Below are positions 36,015 through 44,620 of a stretch of DNA of 64,000 nucleotides, in pieces (position 1 is the first letter of the stretch; each line of letters begins with the position of its first letter). Below the pieces are notes generated by a model, which was not told where the DNA came from, ran no database searches, and saw nothing but the letters and a program-made list of their open reading frames with translations. The position numbers and the translations under genes are program-made. Source of the DNA: Duganella margarita (GTDB taxonomy: Bacteria > Pseudomonadota > Gammaproteobacteria > Burkholderiales > Burkholderiaceae_D); assembly GCF_009857535.1 (NCBI RefSeq), contig NZ_WWCS01000007.1:1-64000 (forward strand). The letters are read 5' to 3'.

Positions 36015-38018
36015 ATGCGTCTCCTCCACCTCGCTCTGCCCCTGCTGCTTGCCGGCTGCGCCGGTTTTCCGTTCGACAACGGCCCGCGCGCCGGGGCGCA
36101 GGCGACGCTGGCGCTGCTGGAGACCACCGACCTGCACGCAAATGTGCTCAGTTATGATTACTACAAGCTGCAGGCCGATCCCGCGCTCGGGCTGGAACGC
36201 ACCGCCACGCTGATCAAGCAGGCGCGCGCCGAATACCCGAACAATCTGCTGATCGACAACGGCGACGCCCTGCAAGGCACGGCGCTGGCCGACTACCAGG
36301 CGTTGGTCCAGCCGGTGGCCTGCGGCGACACGCTGGCCATTTACAAAGCCATGAACCAGCTGAAGGTCGACATCGCCGGCATTGGCAACCATGAATTCAA
36401 CTACGGCCTGGCCTATCTGAACCAGGTCACCGCCAGCCACTTCGACGTCGACGGCGTGCCGGCCGACGCGCCGCGTTGCGCCGGCCCCGACTTCCCGATC
36501 GTGCTGGCCAACATCTACAGCGCCAAGACCAAACAGCCGTTGTTCGCGCCATACCGCATTCTCACGCGCGAGATCATCGCCAACGGCCCGGAAGGCAAGC
36601 CGCTGCGCGCCACCATCAAGATCGGCGTGATCGGCTTTACGCCGCCGGGCGTGCTGTCGTGGGACAAGCGCTGGCTGGAAGGGAAGGTCTACGCCGAAGG
36701 CGTGCGCGAAACCGCGCAAAAATACATCCCGCAGATGCGCGCCGAGGGCGCCGACCTGATCATCGCCGTCTCGCACGGTGGCGTCGATGGCGCGCCATAC
36801 ACGCCGCAAATGGAAAACGCCAACTACTACCTGGCGCAAGTGCCGGGCGTGGACGCGCTGCTGATCGGTCACGAACACCTGCCGTTTCCGGATGCCGCCA
36901 GCCAGCGCGCCGGCTTCAACCTGCCGGGCGTCGACAAAGTCAAAGGCACCATCTACGGCGTGCCGGCCGTGATGGCCAACCTGTGGGGCAAGCACCTTGG
37001 CGTGATCGGCCTGCACCTGACCTATGACGGCAGCCACTGGGTGATCGACAAAAGCCGCACCACGGTCGAAGCGCGCAGCACCAGGCAGGCCGATGGCAGC
37101 TACGTCGCCGCCGACCCGGCCATCGCCGCGCTGGTAGCCAACGAACACGCGGCCACCATCCGCTACGTGCAAACGCCGGTCGGCACCAGCGACTTCCGCA
37201 TGACCAGCTACTTCGCCGACGTCGGCGACATCAGCGCCATCGAATTGGTCAACCAGGCGCAGACCGCCTACGTGCAGGACTACGTCAAAGCCAACCTGCC
37301 GCAGTACGCTGCGTTGCCGGTGCTGTCGATGGCGTCGCCGTTCAAGACCGGCGCCGCCGGTGTGGCTGACTACACCGACGTCAAGCCGGGCGCCGTGGCG
37401 CTCAACAACGCCGCCGACCTGTATCTGTACCCGAACGCGCTGCACGCCGTGAAACTCAACGGCGCACAGCTGAAAGCCTGGCTGGAAAAATCCGCCGAGC
37501 GCTTCAACCGCATCGACCCCGCCGCCACCGCGCCGCAGGAACTGGTCAACACCGGCTTCGCTGGTTTCAACTTCGACATGCTAACCAATGCCGACATCAG
37601 CTACCAGATCGACGTCACCCGGCCGGCCGGCCAGCGCATCATCGGCCTGCACTACAAAGGTGCGCCGCTGTCGCCGACGCAGGAATTCCTGATCGCCACC
37701 AACAACTACCGCGCCAGCGGGGGCGGCGGTTTCCCCGGCCTGGATGGCAGCCGCACCGTCATCGCCGCGCCGGACTCCAGCCGCGACGTGCTGATCGCCT
37801 ACATCAAGAAAACCGGCCAACTGACGCGCGCGCACAACGGCGCCACCCGCAGCTGGCGTTTCGCCCCAGTTGCCACTAAGGGGCCAGTCGTATTCCACTC
37901 CGCCCCGAACCAGCTGGACCTCGCCCGCGCCGCCGGCCTGGCCAACGTCAGCCAGCTGAAAGCCGACGATGGCGGCGGCAAAGGCTTCGCCCTGTACAGC
38001 ATCGACTTGAGCAAATGA
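36015..38018 (+). CDS. cpdB: 2',3'-cyclic-nucleotide 2'-phosphodiesterase/3'-nucleotidase, lipoprotein
   Basis: A 667-residue periplasmic nucleotide hydrolase. The N-terminus is a lipoprotein signal with lipobox LLAGC (Cys15). The calcineurin-type metal motifs are LLETTDLHANV, LIDNGDALQG and GIGNHEFNYG, plus VSHGGVDG and GHEHLPFP. A C-terminal 5'-nucleotidase domain includes NNYRASGGGGFPG. E. coli CpdB is soluble in the periplasm; anchoring as a lipoprotein is the difference here. Its stop overlaps the Sel1-repeat gene start by 4 bp (ATGA). Confidence 0.93.
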   Translation: MRLLHLALPLLLAGCAGFPFDNGPRAGAQATLALLETTDLHANVLSYDYYKLQADPALGLERTATLIKQARAEYPNNLLIDNGDALQGTALADYQALVQPVACGDTLAIYKAMNQLKVDIAGIGNHEFNYGLAYLNQVTASHFDVDGVPADAPRCAGPDFPIVLANIYSAKTKQPLFAPYRILTREIIANGPEGKPLRATIKIGVIGFTPPGVLSWDKRWLEGKVYAEGVRETAQKYIPQMRAEGADLIIAVSHGGVDGAPYTPQMENANYYLAQVPGVDALLIGHEHLPFPDAASQRAGFNLPGVDKVKGTIYGVPAVMANLWGKHLGVIGLHLTYDGSHWVIDKSRTTVEARSTRQADGSYVAADPAIAALVANEHAATIRYVQTPVGTSDFRMTSYFADVGDISAIELVNQAQTAYVQDYVKANLPQYAALPVLSMASPFKTGAAGVADYTDVKPGAVALNNAADLYLYPNALHAVKLNGAQLKAWLEKSAERFNRIDPAATAPQELVNTGFAGFNFDMLTNADISYQIDVTRPAGQRIIGLHYKGAPLSPTQEFLIATNNYRASGGGGFPGLDGSRTVIAAPDSSRDVLIAYIKKTGQLTRAHNGATRSWRFAPVATKGPVVFHSAPNQLDLARAAGLANVSQLKADDGGGKGFALYSIDLSK

Positions 38019-38551
38019 CGACCGCACGCCGCGCCTTCTCCGTTCTCGCTGCCAGCCTCGCGCTGGCCAGCGTCGCCTTGGCTGGCCCGGCGCCGGCCAG
38101 CCCGGTGGAAGAAGGGCGCAAATACCTGCGCGGCAGCGAGCAGGCGCCGGCCAACCTGCCGCGCGCCTTCCAGCTGTTCAGCGGCGCCGCGCAAAAAGGC
38201 GACCCGCTGGCCGCCTATTATCTGGGAATGATGTACCAGAACGGCATGGCGGTCGCGCGCAACATGACGGCCGCCGCCCACTGGCTGCAGTTTTCCGCCA
38301 CCCGCGAGACTCCGGCCGCCATGTACGCGCTGGCCAAACTCTACCTCGCCGGCGACGGCGTCAAGCGCGACGAACTGGCGGCCCGCCGCTGGATCGAAAA
38401 AGCCGCCGACCTCGACTACCCGGAAGCCGTGATGGCCATGGCCATCGGCCTGCGCGACGGCTCCATGGGCTTCGAGCGCAACGAAGCGCTGGCCGAAACC
38501 CAGATGCGCTTCGCCAACCGCGCCCTCAAGCTGGCCGGCGCTAGCCGCTAG
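38015..38551 (+). CDS. Exported Sel1-like repeat protein
   Basis: A 178-residue protein with a signal peptide (cleavage near VALAGPAPA) and about three Sel1/TPR-like helical pairs: AAYYLGMMYQNG, AAMYALAKLYLAG and AVMAMAIGLRDG. Such repeats bind partner proteins. It overlaps cpdB by four bases, so the two are probably made together, but no functional link is known. After the stop, GCATCGC and GCGATGC (38573-38592) form a weak hairpin. Confidence 0.82.
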   Translation: MTTARRAFSVLAASLALASVALAGPAPASPVEEGRKYLRGSEQAPANLPRAFQLFSGAAQKGDPLAAYYLGMMYQNGMAVARNMTAAAHWLQFSATRETPAAMYALAKLYLAGDGVKRDELAARRWIEKAADLDYPEAVMAMAIGLRDGSMGFERNEALAETQMRFANRALKLAGASR

Positions 38552-38606
38552 GGGCGGAGCGTCTCCCGCCGCGCATCGCTTGTTGCGATGCCGCACAGCT
38601 ATCTGT

Positions 38607-38635
38607 TGCTGATGAAGTTCTACTAACCTACAATG
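38607..38635 (+). promoter_or_regulatory. Candidate sigma-70 promoter of the liv operon
   Basis: TTGCTG (38607-38612) and TACAAT (38630-38635) are separated by exactly 17 bases, with the start of livK 67 bp further on. No operator palindrome is evident in the leader. Confidence 0.5.
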
Positions 38636-38702
38636 GGTTTCCGATGGGGGCGACTATCCAGCGTACTACGATAAAAAAACGTTGTATAACAGGAGATGGC
38701 AC

Positions 38703-39860
38703 ATGAACTTCAAGTTGAACATGCTTGTTGCAGGTCTGGCACTCGGTTTCTCGGCATCTGCTTCGGCGGCAGAGCCCATCAAGATCGGCGTCGCCGGTCC
38801 CTTCACCGGCGGCTCCGCGCCGATGGGCGTGTCGATGCGCGACGGCGTCAAACTGGCAGTGGCCGACATCAACGCCAAAGGCGGCGTCCTCGGCCGCCAG
38901 ATCCAGCTGATCGAACGCGACGACGAAGCCAAGCCGGAACGCGGCGTGCAGATCGCCCAGGAACTGATCAACAAGGAAAAAGTCGTGGCCACCGTCGGCT
39001 ACATCAACACGGGCGTGGCGCTGGCCTCGCAGCGTTTTTACCAGGACGCCAAAATCCCGGTCATGAACAACGTCGCCACCGGCTCCATCATCACCAAGCA
39101 GTTCGCCGACCAGCCGGACAACTACATCTTTCGCAACTCCGCCAACGACCAGATCCAGTCGCAGATGATCATCAAGGAGGCGGTCGACAATCGCAAATTC
39201 AAAAAGGTCGCGATCCTGGCCGACTCCACCAACTACGGCCAGCTGGGGCGCGAAGACCTGGAGAAAGTGCTGACCGCGCGCGGCATGAAGCCGGTGGCCG
39301 TGGAGAAGTACAACATCAAGGACGTCGACATGACCGCCCAGCTGCTGAAAGCCAAGCAGGCCGGCGCCGACGTCGTGCTCACCTACGGCATCGGCCCCGA
39401 ACTGGCGCAGATCGCCAACGGCATGGAAAAACTGGGCTGGAAAGTGCCGCTGATCGGCAGCTGGACCCTGTCGATGGCCAACTTCATCGACAACGCCGGC
39501 AAGAACGGCAACGGCACCCGCATGCCGCAGACCTTCATCCAGGACCCCACTACGCCGAAGCGCAAAGCCTTCATCGACGCCTACATCAAGGCCTACAACC
39601 CGCCGCAGGGCCGCATGCCGTCACCGGTGTCGGCGGCGCAGGGTTACGACTCGATCTACCTGCTGGCCGCCGCCATCAAGCAGGCCGGCAGCACCGACGG
39701 TCCCAAGGTCAAGGCCGCGCTGGAGAACCTGAGCGAAAAAGTCGACGGCGTCGTCACCACCTACGACAAGCCGTATAGCAAGGACAACCACGAAGCCATC
39801 AACGCCCAGACCACCGTCTTCGGCGAAGTCAAGGACGGCAAAGTGGTGCTGGCCAAGTAA
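38703..39860 (+). CDS. livK: Branched-chain amino acid ABC transporter, substrate-binding protein
   Basis: A 385-residue type I periplasmic binding protein with a signal peptide ending at ASASAAE. The core begins KIGVAGPFTGGSAPMGVSMRDGV, as in LivJ/LivK. The ATG at 38703 is preceded by AGGAG at a good distance, so the upstream ATG (38682) was rejected. It is the first gene of the importer operon. Substrate could be branched-chain amino acids or related amides; the binding-pocket residues do not settle this. Confidence 0.93.
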   Translation: MNFKLNMLVAGLALGFSASASAAEPIKIGVAGPFTGGSAPMGVSMRDGVKLAVADINAKGGVLGRQIQLIERDDEAKPERGVQIAQELINKEKVVATVGYINTGVALASQRFYQDAKIPVMNNVATGSIITKQFADQPDNYIFRNSANDQIQSQMIIKEAVDNRKFKKVAILADSTNYGQLGREDLEKVLTARGMKPVAVEKYNIKDVDMTAQLLKAKQAGADVVLTYGIGPELAQIANGMEKLGWKVPLIGSWTLSMANFIDNAGKNGNGTRMPQTFIQDPTTPKRKAFIDAYIKAYNPPQGRMPSPVSAAQGYDSIYLLAAAIKQAGSTDGPKVKAALENLSEKVDGVVTTYDKPYSKDNHEAINAQTTVFGEVKDGKVVLAK

Positions 39861-39887
39861 GCAAGCAAGGCCGCATCGTGCCACTGT

Positions 39888-39929
39888 GGCCAGACTTGCG
39901 CCGATCCGGCAGCAAGCCTGGCCATTTTC
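39888..39929 (+). terminator. Intra-operon hairpin between livK and livH
   Basis: TGGCCAG-A-CTTGC pairs with GCAAG-C-CTGGCCA: 12 bp with one mismatch around a 12-base loop, then four T residues. It lies 27 bp after livK and 21 bp before livH. It probably stabilises the livK transcript or partly ends transcription, keeping the binding protein in excess over the membrane parts. Confidence 0.7.
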
Positions 39930-39950
39930 TTGTCGTCCAGGGGGCTTACC

Positions 39951-40841
39951 ATGGAAATTCTCTTGCAACTGGTGTTCAGCGGCATCGCGCTGGGCATGAT
40001 CTACGCCGTCATCGCCTTCGGCTACCAGCTCACCTTCGCCACCTCCGGCACGCTTAACTTCGGCCAGGGGGAGTCGCTGATGCTGGGCGCCCTGGTCGGG
40101 CTCAGCCTGGTCGGCACCATCCACGGCGGGCCCTACATGAGCTACCTGCTGATGATCCCGCTGGTGATCGTTTTCGGCGCGCTGCAAGGCATGTTCGTCG
40201 AGTGGATCGGCGTGCGGCCGGCAATCAAAATCAAATCCGAATTCGGCTGGATCATGTCCACCATCGCGCTGGCCATCATCTTCAAGAACGTCGCCGAAAA
40301 CATCTGGGGCAAGGACGATCTGACTTTCCCGTCGCCGCTGTCCTCGGCGCCGATTGAGATCCTCGGCGCCAACGTCCAGCCGATGCAGATCGCGGTGGTG
40401 GTCGGCGCGCTGGCCATCATGGCGGCGGTTGAAATCTTCAACCGCAAATCGATCTACGGCAAGGCGGTCGTCGCCACCGCCAACGACCGCGACGCGGCCG
40501 GCCTGATGGGCATTAACACCCGCGCCGTGATCACCTTTTCCTACGCGCTGTCGTCGGCCGTAGCCGCGTTTGCCGGCGTGCTGGTGGCGCCGCTGACGCT
40601 GACCGGCGCCACCATGGGCGCCTCGCTCGGCCTCAAAGCCTTCGCGGTCGCCATCATCGGCGGCCTGACCTCCGGCGTCGGCGCCATCGTCGGCGGCCTG
40701 ATACTGGGCATTACCGAAACCACCGCCGGCTACTACATCTCCACCGGCTACAAGGACGTGCCGGGATTGCTGCTGTTGTTGCTGGTGCTGGCGATCAAGC
40801 CCTCCGGCCTGTTCGGCAAAGCCGCCATCAAAAAGGTCTGA
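39951..40841 (+). CDS. livH: Branched-chain amino acid ABC transporter permease LivH
   Basis: A 296-residue membrane protein with about eight hydrophobic segments. It starts MEILLQLVFSGIALGMIYAV and contains AYALSSAVAAFAGVLVAPL and the conserved KAFAVAIIGGLTSGVGAIVGG near the C-terminus, as in LivH. The ATG at 39951 has an AGGGGG ribosome site; a longer frame would add seven residues. It pairs with the LivM half of the next protein in the translocation pore. Confidence 0.93.
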   Translation: MEILLQLVFSGIALGMIYAVIAFGYQLTFATSGTLNFGQGESLMLGALVGLSLVGTIHGGPYMSYLLMIPLVIVFGALQGMFVEWIGVRPAIKIKSEFGWIMSTIALAIIFKNVAENIWGKDDLTFPSPLSSAPIEILGANVQPMQIAVVVGALAIMAAVEIFNRKSIYGKAVVATANDRDAAGLMGINTRAVITFSYALSSAVAAFAGVLVAPLTLTGATMGASLGLKAFAVAIIGGLTSGVGAIVGGLILGITETTAGYYISTGYKDVPGLLLLLLVLAIKPSGLFGKAAIKKV

Positions 40842-40844
40842 CCC

Positions 40845-42794
40845 ATGAACAAGACGATCGTCGCGGCAAGCGTGGTGGGACTGGCGGTGCTGGTGCTGTA
40901 TCCGGTGCTGATTCCTAATCCTTACTATATCCATCTATTCGAAACGATCCTGATCTACGCCATACTATTATTTGGCCTCGACATCGTGGTCGGCTACACC
41001 GGCCAGGTCTCGCTCGGCCACGCCGGCCTGTTCGGCATCGGCGCCTACGTTACCGGCGTGGTGGTGTTCAAGCTCGGCGCGCCGTTCTGGATCGCCATCC
41101 CCGCCAGCGTGATCGGCGCGGCGGTGTTCGGCGCCATCCTCGCGCTGCCGGCGCTGCGCGTCACCGGCCCGTACCTGGCCATGGTCACGCTGGCCTTCGG
41201 CACCATCATCCAGATCCTGATCAACGAAATGACCTTCCTCACCGAAGGCCCGATGGGTATCAAGATCGCCAAGCCGGTGCTGTTCGGCGCCAAGCTGGAT
41301 GAAGTGCAGTACTACTACATGGTGGCGGCGCTGATGGTGATCTCGCTGATCGTGGTCCACCGCATCCTCAAATCCAACCTCGGACGCGCCTTCGAAGCGC
41401 TGCGCGACAGCCCGATCGCCTCGGACTGCATGGGCGTCTCGGTCTACCGCTACAAGGTCTACGCCTTCATCATCAGCGCCGGCTTTGCCGGGCTGGCCGG
41501 CAGCCTGTATGCGTACTCGGAGGAGTACATCAATCCCAGCACCTACACCTTCGAACTGACCATATTGTTCCTGCTGGCGGTCATCATGGGCGGCCGCAAG
41601 ACCCGCTCCGGCGCCTTGATCGGCGCGCTGATCGTCGTCATGCTGCCCAGCCTGCTGGCCGACATCGAACTGTTCCGCAAGATCGCCGTGGCCGCCGCCG
41701 TGCTGGGCGTGATCGGCGCGGCGCTGGCCATCGCCCGCAAGCGCGCCACCCCGCGCAGCGTCGCCGTGCCGCTGATCGCCGCCATCGGCATGGCCGCGTT
41801 CTCCTTCAAGCTGGAAAACATCGTCGACTGGCGCCTGACCATCTTCGGCCTGATGACGCTGTTCGTCGTCTACTACCTGCAGGACGGCATCGTCGGCTTC
41901 CTTCAAGGACTGCTGGGCAGGGCGCGCGTGCATGCGCAGCCGCTGGCCTCGGGCGCCGGCGCCGAACCGTTCCCGCGCGCACAGGGCGGCAAGGACGGCG
42001 ACACGCTGCTATCCGTCGACCAGATCCTGATGCAGTTCGGCGGCCTGAAAGCGCTCAACCAGGTCAACCTGAACGTCGCCCAGGGCGCCGTGCACGGCCT
42101 GATCGGTCCCAACGGCTCCGGCAAAAGCACCATGATGAACGTGCTGACCGGGATCTACAAGCCGACCGCAGGCAAGGTCGCATTCGCCGGCGCCGTGATC
42201 TCCGGCCGCACGCCGTCCGAGATCGCGCTGGGCGGCGTCGCCCGCACCTTCCAGAACGTCCAGCTGTTCGGCGAAATGACCGCGACAGAAAACGTGCTGG
42301 TCGGCCTGCACAACACCTTCCACTCGAATGTGCTGGACGTCATGCTGCAAACCCCGCGCTACAAGCGGGAAGAGCAGGGCGCGCGCCAGCGGGCCGCCAG
42401 CATCCTGGAATTCGTCGGCCTGGCCGACCTGGCCGGCGAAGAAGCGCGCAACCTGCCGTACGGCAAACAGCGGCTGCTGGAAATCGGCCGCGCGCTCGGC
42501 CTCAGCCCGCGCCTGCTGCTGCTGGACGAGCCGGCGGCCGGCCTGACCGCGCCCGACATCAAGGAACTGATGGCCATCATCCGCAAGATCCGCGACCACG
42601 GCATCACCATCATCCTGATCGAGCACCACATGGACGTGGTGATGGCCTTGTCCGACACTGTCACGGTGCTGGACTTCGGCCAGAAAATCGCCGAAGGCAA
42701 ACCGGCCGCCGTGCAAAGCGATCCGAAAGTGATCGAAGCCTACCTGGGCGGCAGCAGCGAAGAACACGGCGGCGCTGGCGCCACTGCGCACTGA
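40845..42794 (+). CDS. Fused LivM permease-LivG ATPase of the branched-chain amino acid importer
   Basis: One 649-residue protein holds two normally separate subunits. Residues 1-350 are the LivM permease (GYTGQVSLGHAGLFGIGAYV, LRDSPIASDCMGV), with several membrane segments after the core. Residues about 390-640 are the LivG ATPase: Walker A GPNGSGKST near 421, signature LPYGKQRLLEIGRALG near 537, Walker B LLLLDEPAAGL near 557, and switch His in ILIEHHMD. No stop or frameshift divides them. Such fusions occur in some proteobacteria. It starts 3 bp after the livH stop and is followed by LivF. Confidence 0.95.
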   Translation: MNKTIVAASVVGLAVLVLYPVLIPNPYYIHLFETILIYAILLFGLDIVVGYTGQVSLGHAGLFGIGAYVTGVVVFKLGAPFWIAIPASVIGAAVFGAILALPALRVTGPYLAMVTLAFGTIIQILINEMTFLTEGPMGIKIAKPVLFGAKLDEVQYYYMVAALMVISLIVVHRILKSNLGRAFEALRDSPIASDCMGVSVYRYKVYAFIISAGFAGLAGSLYAYSEEYINPSTYTFELTILFLLAVIMGGRKTRSGALIGALIVVMLPSLLADIELFRKIAVAAAVLGVIGAALAIARKRATPRSVAVPLIAAIGMAAFSFKLENIVDWRLTIFGLMTLFVVYYLQDGIVGFLQGLLGRARVHAQPLASGAGAEPFPRAQGGKDGDTLLSVDQILMQFGGLKALNQVNLNVAQGAVHGLIGPNGSGKSTMMNVLTGIYKPTAGKVAFAGAVISGRTPSEIALGGVARTFQNVQLFGEMTATENVLVGLHNTFHSNVLDVMLQTPRYKREEQGARQRAASILEFVGLADLAGEEARNLPYGKQRLLEIGRALGLSPRLLLLDEPAAGLTAPDIKELMAIIRKIRDHGITIILIEHHMDVVMALSDTVTVLDFGQKIAEGKPAAVQSDPKVIEAYLGGSSEEHGGAGATAH

Positions 42795-42806
42795 CAAGGA
42801 CACCAC

Positions 42807-43529
42807 ATGCTCTCGATCACCAACCTGCACGCCGCCTACGGCAAAGTCGACGTCCTGCACGGCATCTCGCTGGAAGTGCCGAAAGGCAAACTGGTCACCC
42901 TGATCGGCTCCAACGGCGCCGGCAAGACCACCACCATGCGCGCGATCTCCGGCATGCTCAAGCCGAAGAGCGGCAAGGTCACGCTGGCCGGCAAGGACAT
43001 CACTGGCAGCGACTCGCACCAGATCGCCCGCGCCGGGCTGGCGCATTCGCCGGAAGGGCGGCGCGTGTTCGCCTCCATGAGCGTTACCGACAACCTGCTG
43101 CTGGGGGCCTTCCCGCGCTTCACCCGCGCGCGGCCGAAAGGCGACATCCAGCGCGACCTGGAAAAAGCGCTGGAACTATTCCCGCGCCTGAAGGAACGCC
43201 AGCACCAGCTGGCCGGCACGCTATCCGGCGGCGAACAGCAAATGCTGGCCATGGCGCGCGCGGTCATGCTCAATCCCGACGTGGTGCTGCTGGACGAACC
43301 GTCGATGGGCCTGGCTCCGATCCTGGTGGAGGAGGTGTTCCGCATCATCCAGCGCCTGAAAGCGGAAGGCGTGACCATGCTGCTGGTGGAACAATTCGCC
43401 GCCGCCGCGCTGAACGTGGCAGACTATGGCTACGTGCTGGAAAACGGCCACATCTCCGTCCATGGCCCGGCCGACAGCCTGAAGACCGATCCCAAGGTCA
43501 TCGCCGCCTACCTTGGCGGCGGCCACTGA
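42807..43529 (+). CDS. livF: Branched-chain amino acid ABC transporter ATP-binding protein LivF
   Basis: A 240-residue ATPase: Walker A GSNGAGKTT near residue 34, signature LSGGEQQMLAMARA near 139, Walker B VVLLDEPSMGL and switch LLVEQF. LivF forms a heterodimer with the LivG half of the fused protein. AAGGA precedes the ATG. It closes the operon, and the Tat-exported hydrolase gene converges on it with an 8-bp gap. Confidence 0.95.
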   Translation: MLSITNLHAAYGKVDVLHGISLEVPKGKLVTLIGSNGAGKTTTMRAISGMLKPKSGKVTLAGKDITGSDSHQIARAGLAHSPEGRRVFASMSVTDNLLLGAFPRFTRARPKGDIQRDLEKALELFPRLKERQHQLAGTLSGGEQQMLAMARAVMLNPDVVLLDEPSMGLAPILVEEVFRIIQRLKAEGVTMLLVEQFAAAALNVADYGYVLENGHISVHGPADSLKTDPKVIAAYLGGGH

Positions 43530-43537
43530 CCAAAAAC

Positions 43538-44557
43538 TCAGACAGCTTTGAGGAATTTGAGCAGGTGCTCGAAGTAGTATGCCTGCGCATCCCACATGCA
43601 CAGATGGCTGCCTTCTTCGCAAATCACCGAGGTGGCGCGCGGCATCATGGTCGCCATTTTCTTCATGTCCTGCGGATCCATTTCGTCGTACTTGGCGCCG
43701 ATGGTCAGCGTCCGCACCTTGATTTCATGCAGGCGATCCCAGCGCTCCCAGTCCTTCAGGTTGCCGGTCACGAGGAACTCGCTTTTGCCCTGCATCTGGT
43801 TGTAAATCTTCTGATTGGCGTGGCGGAACACCCGCTCCACCGCATCCGGCCAGGGCGTCGTGCGGCAGATAAACTTGGGATACAGGTGCTCCATCATGAT
43901 CTGCTCGTACTCGGGCGCATCGTAGGCTTGTGCCGCTTCCAGCGCCTGCAGCTTGACCTGGATCTCCGGCGGCAGTTGCCGTTTGATGACGTCCAGGTGC
44001 TGCAACAGCGACTGGATGCCGGCGGTCATATTCGAGATGACCAGCCCGCGCAGATGACGCTGGTGATGCAGCGCATACTCGATCGCCAGTACGCCGCCCC
44101 ACGAGTGGCCGTACAGTACGAAGTTGTCCAGCCCCAGTCCGATCCGCACTTCCTCGACTTCCTCCAGATAGCGCGGCAGCGTCCACAGCGATGGATCGTC
44201 CGGCTGGTCGGAATTGCCGCAGCCAAGCTGGTCGTAGTAATACATCTCGATCCCGGCCTGCGGCAGGAACGACTCCATCGCTTCCAGGTATTCATGCGTA
44301 AAGCCAGGGCCGCCATGCAGCAGCAAAACCTTGACCGGGCCGCTGCCGATTTTCTTGGTCCACACTTTGTACTTGCCGCCGACCACCGGCACCATCTTGA
44401 CGCCAGCGGTGCGGATGCCCGGCGGATTCAGGCCGTCGGGCTTGCTGACGGTGATCCGGTCGCCCTGCGCGCTGCTGCGGGTGGCCGCCACGGATGTAGA
44501 AGCGGCGCCGGCAGCCACGGTGGCGGCGCTAGCGGTAAGAAAATTACGACGATCCAT
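43538..44557 (-). CDS. Tat-exported proline-iminopeptidase-like alpha/beta hydrolase
   Basis: A 339-residue protein. The N-terminus MDRRNFLTASAATVAAGAAS is a twin-arginine (Tat) signal, so it is exported folded. The mature part resembles proline-specific iminopeptidases (TIGR01250 type): VLLLHGGPGFTHEYLE, nucleophile LYGHSWGGVLAIEY, a DQLGCGNSD loop, Asp in AKYDEMDP and His in EEGSHLCMWD. A palindrome lies 18 bp upstream of the start, in the gap to the GNAT gene. It may share control with that gene through the divergent TetR. Confidence 0.88.
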   Translation of the reverse strand: MDRRNFLTASAATVAAGAASTSVAATRSSAQGDRITVSKPDGLNPPGIRTAGVKMVPVVGGKYKVWTKKIGSGPVKVLLLHGGPGFTHEYLEAMESFLPQAGIEMYYYDQLGCGNSDQPDDPSLWTLPRYLEEVEEVRIGLGLDNFVLYGHSWGGVLAIEYALHHQRHLRGLVISNMTAGIQSLLQHLDVIKRQLPPEIQVKLQALEAAQAYDAPEYEQIMMEHLYPKFICRTTPWPDAVERVFRHANQKIYNQMQGKSEFLVTGNLKDWERWDRLHEIKVRTLTIGAKYDEMDPQDMKKMATMMPRATSVICEEGSHLCMWDAQAYYFEHLLKFLKAV

Positions 44558-44574
44558 TGCGACTCCTATTTGAC

Positions 44575-44587
44575 TTTACAGTGTAAA
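44575..44587. promoter_or_regulatory. Palindromic operator candidate upstream of the Tat-exported hydrolase
   Basis: TTTACAGTGTAAA is a 13-bp palindrome around its central base. Close relatives lie at 44610-44620 (TTACGCTGTAA, overlapping the GNAT stop) and, inverted, at 45506-45516 (TTGCAGTGTAG) just upstream of the divergent TetR gene. The three together suggest sites for that TetR regulator. Confidence 0.6.
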
Positions 44588-44609
44588 ACCACAGAATACA
44601 CGATGAAAC

Positions 44610-44620
44610 TTACGCTGTAA
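44610..44620. promoter_or_regulatory. Second copy of the TetR-type palindrome
   Basis: TTACGCTGTAA differs from TTACAGTGTAA (44576-44586) at two central bases and keeps the outer symmetry. It lies 34 bp from the first copy and overlaps the GNAT gene stop. Confidence 0.45.

Noticed and set aside
35865..37445. 526-codon minus-strand open frame antisense to cpdB
   Set aside because: CpdB motifs on the plus strand are complete; the opposite frame shows only compositional bias.
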